DNA of 64,000 bases from Streptomyces sp. NA02950 (GTDB taxonomy: Bacteria > Actinomycetota > Actinomycetes > Streptomycetales > Streptomycetaceae), in contig NZ_CP054916.1 of the NCBI RefSeq assembly GCF_013364155.1, positions 8,338,001 through 8,402,000 on the forward strand. Reading direction: 5' to 3'. Each line of letters starts with the position of its first letter. The stretch's first letter is position 1. The notes under the pieces are model-generated. The model did no database searches and had not been told where the DNA came from. It was given only the letters and a program-made list of their open reading frames with translations. The translations under genes and the position numbers were made by a program. This document shows, in pieces, positions 34,518 through 42,755 of the stretch.

Positions 34518-37373
34518 ATGGCCTCCGTTCACCCGGTCGCCACCGTGGCCGCGGACGGCGGCGACGCGGTGGTCCAGGCGCTGGGCGCACTCGGCACCCC
34601 CGTCGACCGCACCGGACTGCGCAGCCTTCCGCTGGAGGGCCCACAGGTGCTCTGGCTCGTCACCGGTGGCGCCCTGGACCTCTTCGCGGTCGACGCCGCC
34701 GAGGAGGGACACTGGCACTTCCTCGGACGCCTGGAGCCCGGCGCGGCGCTCCCGGGACCGGTCGAGGGCCCGCGCCACACCCTGGTCGGCAGGCCCTCGC
34801 AGGACTGCGCGGTGCGCCGGATCCCGCTGCGGGAGCTGTACCGGCCCGAGCGGTACGAGGCGTACGCCACCGGCTGGGCCGGCGAACCGTACGGCGACGT
34901 CCCGGCGACCCCGCTGGAACACGCCGTGGCGCTCGGGGTCAGCCGCAGCCTGGGCGTACTGTTCCAGGCCCCGCTGGACGGCGGCGGACCGGCGGCCGAG
35001 GGCGAGGCGGCCGACGAGGACCTGCTCTGGCTCCCGGTGCCGCCCGGAAGTGTCCGCTATGGCGCCGAGTACAGCGCCCAGGCCGCCGGTGACCTGCTGA
35101 TCGACGGTGCGCTGTGGCAGCGGATGGTCAATCAGCAGTACCGGCTCGGCACCGCCGTGGACCGCTGGATCGAGGCGCTGGAACGCACCCACGCCGACCG
35201 CACGGCGGCCGGGATCCGGGCCGGTGAGGCGGTCCGCTCCCGCGCCGACCAAGCACTGATCGCCTCCATCGGCCGCCCGCGGCAGGCGTCGCGGGCGGCG
35301 GAGGACACCACCGACGACACCGTCCACGCGGTCTGCCGCACGGTGGCCGAGGCCGCCGGAATCACGCTGGCCGACGCACCGCGGGGCGCCACCGCCGACG
35401 ACGACCGCACGAGCCCGGTGGAGCGCATCGCGGTCGCCTCCCGGATCCGTACCCGTGCCGTCCGACTGGAGGGCGAGTGGTGGCGCGAGGACGCCGGACC
35501 GCTGGTGGGCTACCGCGCCCTGTCCGGCGCCCCGGTGGCGCTGCTGTGGCGGCGCGGCCGCTACGAGGCGGTCAACCCCGCCTCCGGTCTGCGGATGCGG
35601 ATCGGCGAGGGCAACGCCGACGAGTTCGAACCGCGTGCCGTGATGTTCTACCGCCCGCTGCCCGACCGTCCGATGACGATGTGGCGGCTGCTGCGGTTCA
35701 GCGCCCGCGGGGTGGCACCCGATCTGCGCAACCTCGTGGTCGGCGGACTGGTGACGGTGGCGCTGGGCGCCCTGGTGCCGGTGGCGACCGGTCAGGTGCT
35801 CGGCGGCTTCGTCCCCCGGGCCGAGAGGAGCCCCATCGTCCAGATCGCGCTGGCCCTGATGGTCGCGAGCGTGGTCTCGGCCGCCTTCATGCTGCTCCAG
35901 AACCTGACCCTGCTGCGGCTGGAGGGACGGCTGGAGAGCACCCTCCAGCCCGCGGTCTGGGACCGGCTGCTGCGGCTGCCGACCCGCTTCTTCGCCGAAC
36001 GTTCCACCGGTGAACTGGCCAGCGCGGCGATGGGCATCAGCAGCATGCGCCGGGTGCTCTCCGGTGTCGCGCCCGTGGTCCTCCAGGCGGGCACCGTCGG
36101 CGCGATGAACCTCACGCTGCTGCTGTACTTCAGCGTGGACCTGGCGCTCGCCGTGATGGCCATGCTGCTGGTCATCTCCGGGGTGTTCCTCGGGATGGGG
36201 CTGTGGCAGGTGCGCTGGCAGCGGCGGCTGGTGGAGAGCGAGAACAAGCTCAACAACCAGGCGTTCCAGACCCTTCGCGGACTGCCCAAACTGCGGGTCG
36301 CCGCGGCCGAGAACTTCGCCTACGCGGCATGGGCCCGTGGCTTCGCCCACTCCCGCGAACTCCACCAGCGCACCGGGCGGATCAAGAACCTCACCCAGGT
36401 GCTCGACGCTGTCTACCTCCCGCTGTGCTCGCTCATCGTGTTCATGCTGCTGGCCGGACCGGCGCGGGGGAGCATGTCGGCGGGGGCGTTCCTGACGTTC
36501 AACACCTCTGTCACCATGCTGCTCACCTCGGTCACCCAGCTCACCAACGCCCTGGTCTCGGTGGTCGCGGTGCTGCCGATGTTCGAGCAGGTCAAGCCGA
36601 TCCTGGACGAGCCGCCGGAGGTCCGCGGCGGCAGTGCCCAGCCCGGGGCGCTCACCGGCGATCTGCGCGCCCGCAACCTCACCTTCCGCTACGCCGACGA
36701 CGGCCCGCTGGTCCTCGACGACGTCTCGCTGGAAATCCGGCCGGGAGAGTTCGTGGCGGTCGTCGGCCCCAGCGGCTGCGGCAAGTCCACCCTGCTGCGG
36801 CTGCTCATCGGTTTCGAACGGCCGGTGTCCGGCAGTGTGCTCTACGACGGCCAGGACCTCGCCGCCCTCGACCAGGCCGCCGTACGCCGCCAGTGCGGGG
36901 TGGTCCTCCAGAACGCCCAGCCCCTCAACGGCACCGTGCTCGACTGCATCCGCGGCGCCGAGCCGTACACCCCCGAGGAGGCCATGGCCGCCGCCGAACT
37001 GGCGGGTCTGGCCGAGGACATCCGCCGGATGCCCATGGGCCTGCACACGATGATCTCCGGCAGCGGTGCCGTCTCCGGCGGCCAGCGCCAGCGGCTGATG
37101 ATCGCCCAGGCCCTGATCCGCCGTCCGCGCATCCTTTTCTTCGACGAGGCCACCAGCGCCCTGGACAACGAGACCCAGCGGGTGGTCATCGACAGCACCC
37201 GCCGCCTCCACGCCAGCCGCCTGGTCATCGCACACCGGCTGTCAACGGTCATGGACGCCGACCGGGTGCTGGTGATGGAGGACGGGCGGATCGTCGAACA
37301 GGGCGCCCCGGCCGCGCTGATGGCCAAGCCGGGCGGAAAGCTCTACGAGCTCGTGCGGCGGCAGATGCGCTAG
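34518..37373 (+). CDS. NHLM-type ABC transporter with N-terminal regulatory domain (exporter 2)
   Basis: Protein of 951 residues, second ABC component of the same exporter. The N-terminal 380 or so residues lack a C39 domain and resemble the cNMP-like/regulatory part of NHLM_micro_ABC2 proteins (VLWLVTGGALDLFAV). Membrane helices lie at about 400-680 and the ATPase at about 715-945, with Walker A GPSGCGKST, signature VSGGQRQR and Walker B ILFFDEATSALD. Only one base separates it from the preceding stop, so both ABC subunits are co-translated and probably pair as a heterodimer. Confidence 0.88.
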   Translation: MASVHPVATVAADGGDAVVQALGALGTPVDRTGLRSLPLEGPQVLWLVTGGALDLFAVDAAEEGHWHFLGRLEPGAALPGPVEGPRHTLVGRPSQDCAVRRIPLRELYRPERYEAYATGWAGEPYGDVPATPLEHAVALGVSRSLGVLFQAPLDGGGPAAEGEAADEDLLWLPVPPGSVRYGAEYSAQAAGDLLIDGALWQRMVNQQYRLGTAVDRWIEALERTHADRTAAGIRAGEAVRSRADQALIASIGRPRQASRAAEDTTDDTVHAVCRTVAEAAGITLADAPRGATADDDRTSPVERIAVASRIRTRAVRLEGEWWREDAGPLVGYRALSGAPVALLWRRGRYEAVNPASGLRMRIGEGNADEFEPRAVMFYRPLPDRPMTMWRLLRFSARGVAPDLRNLVVGGLVTVALGALVPVATGQVLGGFVPRAERSPIVQIALALMVASVVSAAFMLLQNLTLLRLEGRLESTLQPAVWDRLLRLPTRFFAERSTGELASAAMGISSMRRVLSGVAPVVLQAGTVGAMNLTLLLYFSVDLALAVMAMLLVISGVFLGMGLWQVRWQRRLVESENKLNNQAFQTLRGLPKLRVAAAENFAYAAWARGFAHSRELHQRTGRIKNLTQVLDAVYLPLCSLIVFMLLAGPARGSMSAGAFLTFNTSVTMLLTSVTQLTNALVSVVAVLPMFEQVKPILDEPPEVRGGSAQPGALTGDLRARNLTFRYADDGPLVLDDVSLEIRPGEFVAVVGPSGCGKSTLLRLLIGFERPVSGSVLYDGQDLAALDQAAVRRQCGVVLQNAQPLNGTVLDCIRGAEPYTPEEAMAAAELAGLAEDIRRMPMGLHTMISGSGAVSGGQRQRLMIAQALIRRPRILFFDEATSALDNETQRVVIDSTRRLHASRLVIAHRLSTVMDADRVLVMEDGRIVEQGAPAALMAKPGGKLYELVRRQMR

Positions 37374-37424
37374 GGGGTTCCGTAACGTCGCGTCGCGGGC
37401 CCGGCGGCACTTTACGGACACCCC
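37373..37424 (+). terminator. Hairpin after the exporter operon
   Basis: GGGGG-TT-CCGTAA (37373-37385) can pair with TTACGG-ACA-CCCC (37412-37424), with a long loop. It begins at the exporter stop codon and overlaps the end of the converging MmyB remnant, so it could end transcription from both sides. There is no T-run, as is usual in high-GC genomes. Confidence 0.5.
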
Positions 37425-38002
37425 TGGGCCCCGTCCGGGCGTCCCGTCAGCCGGACACCGGGGGACCCAAGCGCCCGCAGCGCCTCCCGTGACACCCGGT
37501 CGTCGGGCACCTGGGCCAGGACATGGTGGCCGGGTTCCCCGACCGCGGTCAGTGTCACCGGCCGCAGCCGCAGCTCACCGGCGACCGGGTGGTGGAAGCA
37601 GCACACCGGGGGTGGGGCACCGACCGGCTCCGGCCGTCTGTACCACTCGGCCGCGACCGGGTCGGCCATCAACTCGGCCACCAGCGCGCCGATCCTGCGA
37701 TCCCCCGGCCTGCGCGCGGCACGGTCGTGGAACGCGGCCAGCAGTGCGCGGGCTTCCCGCTCCCAGTCGGCCAGCAGGAGGCGGGACGGAGGCCAGCGGA
37801 AGAGCAGCCAGAGCAGATTGCGCTGCTCGGGCAGGAGCCATGCGGGGTCGGTGAACAGCGCGGCGTATCCGTCGTTCCACGCCAGCAGGTCCCCGCGCCA
37901 GTCCACCACGGCGGCCGGATGCGGTCCCATCGCCCTGACCAGGGTCAACAGTTCGCGCGATGCCCAGCCGGGCGCGGGGCCGGGCGTCACGCACTCGTCC
38001 AC
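37412..38002 (-). pseudogene. MmyB-like regulator lacking its helix-turn-helix domain
   Basis: About 195 residues match the ligand-binding domain of MmyB/MltR-type XRE regulators: LTLVRAMGPHPAAVVDWRGD, LAWNDGYAALFTDPAWLLP, NLLWLLF, DWEREARALLAAFHDRA and the C-terminal FHHPVAGELRLRPVTLTAVG. Such proteins have an N-terminal HTH of about 70-80 residues, which is missing. Upstream the frame runs directly into a remnant of an unrelated enzyme (agmatine deiminase), so the gene was cut by a deletion. GTG codons at 38002 and 37990 could start a short protein, but without DNA binding. Confidence 0.75.
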
Positions 38003-38144
38003 GCCACGACATACGGCCGTGATCCACGAGTCGTTCAGTGCGGTCCGCGGGTTGTCCGGAGCGGCGCCCGGCTGCGTACGCCCGGCTCCACACGGTCGGT
38101 CCCCGGTCCGTCCGCGGACGGAGCGGCACCGCTCCGTCTCTCCG

Positions 38145-38437
38145 TCTTCGGCGAACCGGGCGAGGGCGTCGACATGACGGTCCGTGATGTCCTTCCCCTT
38201 CACCCCCGCGAACCAGATGACCTTGGTGACGCCCAGCAGCTCCTCGAGCCGGGCCTCGATCCGGTCAGCCGGGCGTCGATGCGGGTGCCCCCGGCGTGGG
38301 CCGGGACGGAGCGGGCGACCCGTGCGTCCCGCGGGTGCCGCTGTCTGCCGCCCCAGCCGTTGAAGCGGAGGTCGATCCCCTCCAGCCCGTCCCGTCCGCG
38401 GACGAACGTGGGGCCGCTGTCCGCGCGGCCATCCCGA
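38145..38437 (-). pseudogene. Remnant of an agmatine deiminase
   Basis: Two blocks from one family in different frames. The block at about 38280-38437 reads DSGPTFV then GLEGIDLRFNGWGGRQ, the substrate-guanidine pocket region of agmatine/peptidyl-arginine deiminases. The block at about 38145-38275 reads IEARLEELLGVTKVIWF then GVKGKDITDRHVDALARFA, from the middle of the same family. The segment between them (about 90-100 residues) and both ends are gone, including the catalytic Cys. The second block is in frame with the MmyB fragment. Confidence 0.75.
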
Positions 38438-38441
38438 GCAG

Positions 38442-38770
38442 ATGCTGCCGCGCGAGCCCCAGGAGGAACCGGTGGTCATCGAGAACAGCGCCGCCTGGGG
38501 CGAACTGCGCGCCGCCGCCGTCCTCCAGCCCGAGCTGCGCCAGCGGTTGCCCACCACCACCGACCGCTGGACCGACTACTGCGAGCGACCTCATCCACCG
38601 CTGCCTGCAGCAGGGGCACGGTACGGCCCGAGGTGTCCGCGGAGGACGTGGCCGACCGACTCACCGCGCTCGTCGAGCAGCTCAGCAAGCGGTGGCTCAG
38701 CGGTTCCCTCACCCTGGACCGGGCCCGTGATCTGCTGTGTGGCGCCATCACCGCGGAACTCGGCCCCTGA
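38442..38770 (+). pseudogene. C-terminal TetR-family remnant with two frameshifts
   Basis: Reading three frames in turn gives a continuous TetR/BetI-like ligand domain: EEPVVIENSAAWGELRAAAV, QRLPTTTDRWTDYC, then SDLIHRCLQQG, then TVRPEVSAEDVADRLTALVE and QLSKRWLSGSLTLDRARDLL ending at TGA 38770. One shift lies near 38583; the other is an extra G in CAGCAGGGGCACGG near 38617. The DNA-binding half is missing because the sequence upstream belongs to the deiminase remnant on the other strand. Not functional. Confidence 0.75.
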
Positions 38771-38844
38771 ACGCCGCCCCGCTGCCGTGCCATGGGCGTG
38801 CGGGGCCTCCTCCTGCGCCGCGAACTGCCGCTATGTTGTGCGCC

Positions 38845-39309
38845 ATGCAGCCTCACGAGCCCGACTCCGCTCCCGTTCCGCCGCCCGCGTACGCGCCGTC
38901 CGTGCCGTACGCGCCACCGTCCCGTCGCCCCGTCGGCCCCCTGGTCACCGCGCTCGCGATCGGGCTGCTGCTCGGTGGCGGGGGAGTGGGCGCCGCCTGG
39001 GCGTTCGGGGGCGACGACAAGGACGCCCCCGGCTCCGGCCCGGCGGGCGACGCGCACACAGCCTGCGTGGCACTCGACGGATTCGACGAGACGAAGTACG
39101 GCACCAAGGGCAAGGACGGCGACATCGCCCTCAACCGCTTCGCCGCCGCGGGCGCCCTCGCGGTCTCGGCCGCCGCGGGCGATCGGCGTTACAAGCCGCT
39201 CGCCGAAGCCCTGCGCCGTTCACAGTTCGGCTACGCCCAGGAACTCGCGTTCAAAGGGGAGGTGAAGAAGGAGCTGACCAAGGCCCGTCGCCTCTGCGAG
39301 GACCTGTAG
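38845..39309 (+). CDS. Small membrane-anchored hypothetical protein
   Basis: Protein of 154 residues. A Pro/Tyr/Ala-rich cytoplasmic tail (1-29) is followed by one membrane helix at about 31-54 (GPLVTALAIGLLLGGGGVG). The outside domain of about 95 residues has Cys near both ends (TACVAL and RLCEDL), which could form a disulfide. Helical stretches such as LNRFAAAGALAVSAAAG are visible. Family not recognised; such Pro-rich anchored proteins are frequent in streptomycetes. Confidence 0.7.
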   Translation: MQPHEPDSAPVPPPAYAPSVPYAPPSRRPVGPLVTALAIGLLLGGGGVGAAWAFGGDDKDAPGSGPAGDAHTACVALDGFDETKYGTKGKDGDIALNRFAAAGALAVSAAAGDRRYKPLAEALRRSQFGYAQELAFKGEVKKELTKARRLCEDL

Positions 39310-39331
39310 CCCGCCCGCCGGTCCGGGGGGC

Positions 39332-40159
39332 TCACGGCTTCCGGCCGACCCCGCCGAACATCGCCACCTCCTCGGGCTCGTCCCCGGAGGTGTCCTCCAG
39401 CCGCCACCGCGAACAGGAGACCACGCCCGGTTCCAGCAGCTCCGTACCGTCGAAGAACCGGGCGACCCGGTCCGGGGTGCGCTGGGTCAGCTTCGGGATG
39501 CCGTTCTCGTTCCAGAACGCGACCGCCTCGTCCACATCCGGCATCGACGGGCTGGAGATGGTGTGGGACAGCACCAGATGGCTTCCGGAGGGCAGGGCGT
39601 CCACCAGGCTGCGGACGATGCCGTACGGGTCCTCGTCGTCACCGATGAAGATCACCACACCCAGCAGCATCAGCGCGACGGGCCGGGTGAAGTCCAGGAC
39701 CTTCCGGGCGCGTTCGAGGATGGTGTCGATGTCCCGCAGATCCGCGTCGAGGTAGTCGGTGACCCCCTCGGGAGTGCTGGTCAGCAGGGTGCGCGCATGG
39801 GCCAGCACCAGAGGGTCGTTGTCGACGTAGACCACCCGGGACTCCGGTGCGATCCGCTGCGCGACCTCATGGGTGTTGTCCGCGGTGGGCAAGCCCGTGC
39901 CGATGTCCAGGAACTGACGGATCCCCCGCTCGGCGGTCAGATACCGCACCGCACGGCCGAGGAACGCCCGGTCGGCCAGGGCGTAGTCACCGATCCCGGG
40001 GTGCAGCCTGCGGATCTGGTCGCCCGCCTGCTGGTCGACGACGTAGTAGTCCTTGCCACCGAGCCAGTAGTTCCAGATCCTGGCGGTGTGCGGCCGGGTG
40101 GTGTCGATCCGGCCGGCGACTCGTGCGGCGGAGTCGTAGGTTGCCTCATAGTCCGTCAC
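39332..40159 (-). CDS. SAM-dependent methyltransferase, Methyltransf_19 (DUF574) family
   Basis: Protein of 275 residues. It opens with the family hallmark RPHTARIWNYWLGGKDYYV, has the SAM motif FLDIGTGLPTADNTHEVAQ (about 75-93), VVYVDNDPLVLAHARTLL for ribose binding and ALMLLGVVIFIGDD. This family is expanded in Streptomyces; substrates are unknown and it is often next to regulators. GTG 40159 follows GAGAGG. It is read in the same direction as the following SpoIIE-type gene but separated by 80 bases. Confidence 0.9.
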   Translation of the reverse strand: MTDYEATYDSAARVAGRIDTTRPHTARIWNYWLGGKDYYVVDQQAGDQIRRLHPGIGDYALADRAFLGRAVRYLTAERGIRQFLDIGTGLPTADNTHEVAQRIAPESRVVYVDNDPLVLAHARTLLTSTPEGVTDYLDADLRDIDTILERARKVLDFTRPVALMLLGVVIFIGDDEDPYGIVRSLVDALPSGSHLVLSHTISSPSMPDVDEAVAFWNENGIPKLTQRTPDRVARFFDGTELLEPGVVSCSRWRLEDTSGDEPEEVAMFGGVGRKP

Positions 40160-40239
40160 GCCCGCGCCTCTCTCAAAAAGCGTAGCTGATACAGCTGTTG
40201 CACCCCCGCACTCTGCATAATCTAGACGATCCACCGCGA

Positions 40240-42684
40240 TCAGGGCGCGGGGAGCGGCTGTTCGCACCAGATGACCTTGCCGGTCGGGGTGTGGCGGGTG
40301 CCCCAGCGCTGGGTGAGCTGCGCGACGAGCAGCAGGCCCCGGCCGCCCTCGTCGAGGACGCGGGCCCGGCGGGCGTGCGGGACGGTACTGCTGGCGTCGG
40401 ACACCTCGCAGATCAGCGCGCGGTCGAGGATGAGCCGCAGCCGGATGGGGGCGGTGCCGTACCGGATGGCGTTGGTGACCAGCTCGCTGACGACCAGTTC
40501 GCTGACCACGGCCGTCTCCGCCAGGTCCCGTTCCGTCAGCCAGCGCACCGCGTCCGCCCGCACCTCGGCCACCGCGGCGGGGTCCGCCGGTACCTCCCAG
40601 GCCACGACCCGGTCCGCGTCCAGCCGCCGCAGCCGGGCCAGCAGCAGGGCCGCGTCGTCGCCGATACGGTCGGGGAGCATCGTGTCGACGACCTGGTCGC
40701 ACAGCGTGTCCAGCCCCTCGGCGGGGAGCGTCAGGGCGTGGCGGAGGGTGTCCAGCCCGGCGTCCATACCGCGGCTGCGGGACTCCACCAGCCCGTCGGT
40801 GTAGATGGCGAGCAGACTGCCCTCCGGCAGCTCCGCCTCCAGCGCCTCGAACGGCAGCCCGCCCAGACCCAGCGGAGGCCCCGCGGGCAGGTCGAGGAAG
40901 GTGGCGGGGCCGTCCGGTGGGACCACCGCGGGGGCCGGATGACCGGCGCGGGCGAGGCTGCACCGGCCCGACACCGGGTCGTAGACGGCGTAGAGGCAGG
41001 TGGCGCCGAAGTCACCCGCCGTGGCCTCGTCCGCCTCCAGCTCTGGGGCGTCGTCCCGCCGCGCCACCAGGTCGTCCAGCTGGGTGAGCAACTCCTCGGG
41101 CGTCAGGTCGACTTCGGCCAGGGTGCGCAGGGCGGTGCGCAACCGGCCCATCGTGGCGGACGCCTGGAGACCGTGGCCGACCACATCCCCGACGACCAGC
41201 GCCACCCGCGCCCCGGACAGCGGAATCACATCGAACCAGTCGCCGCCGATCCCCGACCGGGCCGCCGCCGGAAGATAGCGGCTGGCCACCTCGGCCGCGG
41301 ACTGCTCCGGCAGCCGCCGCGGCAGCAGACTGCGCTGCAACGCCAGGGCCGAGGCGCGCTCGTGGGTGTAGCGGCGGGCGTTGTCCAGACAGACCGCCGC
41401 ACGCGCCACCAGCTCCTCGGCCAGGGAGAGATCCTCGGTGTCGAACGCCTCGGCCGTGGCGGACCGGACGAAGTCCACCACGCCCAGCGTGGTGCCCCGC
41501 GCGATCACCGGCACCACCAGCCATGAATGGAACCCGTACTGCATGGCCTTGGCGAACCGCTCGGGGTCCTCCTGCGTCGCCCAGGAGCGCAGTTCGTGGT
41601 CCATCACCCGGTGCAGCTCCGAACGGCTCGTCGCCAGGGCCCGGGCGTGCGGCGAGCGCGCCGAGTAGAACGCCACCTCGCCCACCTCGCTCACCGCCTC
41701 CGGCGCGCCCTCGCGCACGGACTGATTCGCCACCCGCCGCAGCACCGCCCCGGTGACCGGCCCCGGCGGCGGCTCCTCACCCCGCAACAGCGACTCCAGC
41801 AGATTCACGCTCACGAAGTCGGCGAGCCGGGGGACCACCAGCTCGGCCAGCTCCTGACCGGTGCGCATCACATCGAGGGTGCTGCCGATCCGGGTACTGG
41901 CCTCGTTCAGCAGGGCCAGCCGCTCCCGGCCGCGATGCTGCTCGGTGACATCGCGCGACGTGGCGCACAGCCCCACGATCCGGCCCTCCCGGTCGCGGAG
42001 CGGGGAGGCGGACATGGCGAAGAAGTGGTCGTGGTCCGGGTCCGCCCGGGTGCGCCCCTGGAGCACATAGCCCTCGTCCGCCCGCCCCGTCTCCAGCGCC
42101 CGCCGCATCCGCGCCTCCCACTCAGCGCTGCCGGGCCCGGTCACCGCGGCCGACAGCCCGCGCCCGACCCGGTGCTCACCCCGGATGCCGACGATGTGCT
42201 CCATCGCCGGGTTCTGCCGGACGAACCGCAGATCGGTGTCGTAGACGGCCAGGGCGACCGGGGAGCTGGTCAGCAGCCAGTCCGACAGGGACTCGCCACC
42301 CGGGAACGGCGCCTCCCCGGCCGAGGGCTCCGCCGTCAGCAGCCACAACGGTGCGTGATCGCCTCCCGCCAGCCGGTGTACTCGGACCCGGCAGGTCAGC
42401 CGATGGCCCTCGCGGTGGCGGAGCGCGAGCCGGCCGTGCCACTCCTGGCGGTCGGCCGACCACGGTGGCGCCCCCTCCAGCAGCTCGGTCACCGGACCCC
42501 CGACGGCTTGCGCGGGGCTGTGGCCGAGCAGCCGGGTGGCGGCCTCGCTCCAGACCACCACCTCGCCCGCCGCGTCGATCATCATCAATGGGCTGCCCGG
42601 AGCCGCGCCAGGCCGTATGGCCTCACCGCTGGGAGGGGCGCCCCGCGTGTCCATACCCTCCAGCGTGGTCCGAGAGCCGGACAT
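40240..42684 (-). CDS. PAS-PAS-GAF-SpoIIE phosphatase with C-terminal ATPase
   Basis: Regulator of 814 residues. PAS domains lie at about 30-125 and 130-250 (SPVALAVYDTDLRFVRQNPA), a GAF domain at about 265-430, SpoIIE/PP2C at about 440-670 (GGDWFDVIP, VVGDVVGHG, IYTDGLVESR), and a HATPase_c domain at about 690-810 (SELVVSELVTNAIRYG, then EGGRGLLLVAQL). Same logic as the protein at 747: a sensor-controlled phosphatase plus an anti-sigma-like kinase domain. Start uncertain: ATG 42684 has no clear ribosome site, while ATG 42654 has GGAGG only two bases away. Confidence 0.92.
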   Translation of the reverse strand: MSGSRTTLEGMDTRGAPPSGEAIRPGAAPGSPLMMIDAAGEVVVWSEAATRLLGHSPAQAVGGPVTELLEGAPPWSADRQEWHGRLALRHREGHRLTCRVRVHRLAGGDHAPLWLLTAEPSAGEAPFPGGESLSDWLLTSSPVALAVYDTDLRFVRQNPAMEHIVGIRGEHRVGRGLSAAVTGPGSAEWEARMRRALETGRADEGYVLQGRTRADPDHDHFFAMSASPLRDREGRIVGLCATSRDVTEQHRGRERLALLNEASTRIGSTLDVMRTGQELAELVVPRLADFVSVNLLESLLRGEEPPPGPVTGAVLRRVANQSVREGAPEAVSEVGEVAFYSARSPHARALATSRSELHRVMDHELRSWATQEDPERFAKAMQYGFHSWLVVPVIARGTTLGVVDFVRSATAEAFDTEDLSLAEELVARAAVCLDNARRYTHERASALALQRSLLPRRLPEQSAAEVASRYLPAAARSGIGGDWFDVIPLSGARVALVVGDVVGHGLQASATMGRLRTALRTLAEVDLTPEELLTQLDDLVARRDDAPELEADEATAGDFGATCLYAVYDPVSGRCSLARAGHPAPAVVPPDGPATFLDLPAGPPLGLGGLPFEALEAELPEGSLLAIYTDGLVESRSRGMDAGLDTLRHALTLPAEGLDTLCDQVVDTMLPDRIGDDAALLLARLRRLDADRVVAWEVPADPAAVAEVRADAVRWLTERDLAETAVVSELVVSELVTNAIRYGTAPIRLRLILDRALICEVSDASSTVPHARRARVLDEGGRGLLLVAQLTQRWGTRHTPTGKVIWCEQPLPAP

Positions 42685-42755
42685 ACTCAAGCCGCTGGGC
42701 CGCCGTCCAGCCCCACGGGGCCCCGCCGTGACGCCGGGCCGTCGGATCGCCGGGG

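Noticed and set aside
40172..40192. AGCTG-ATA-CAGCT inverted repeat upstream of the methyltransferase gene
   Set aside because: Five-base arms are expected by chance; no second copy or known consensus.
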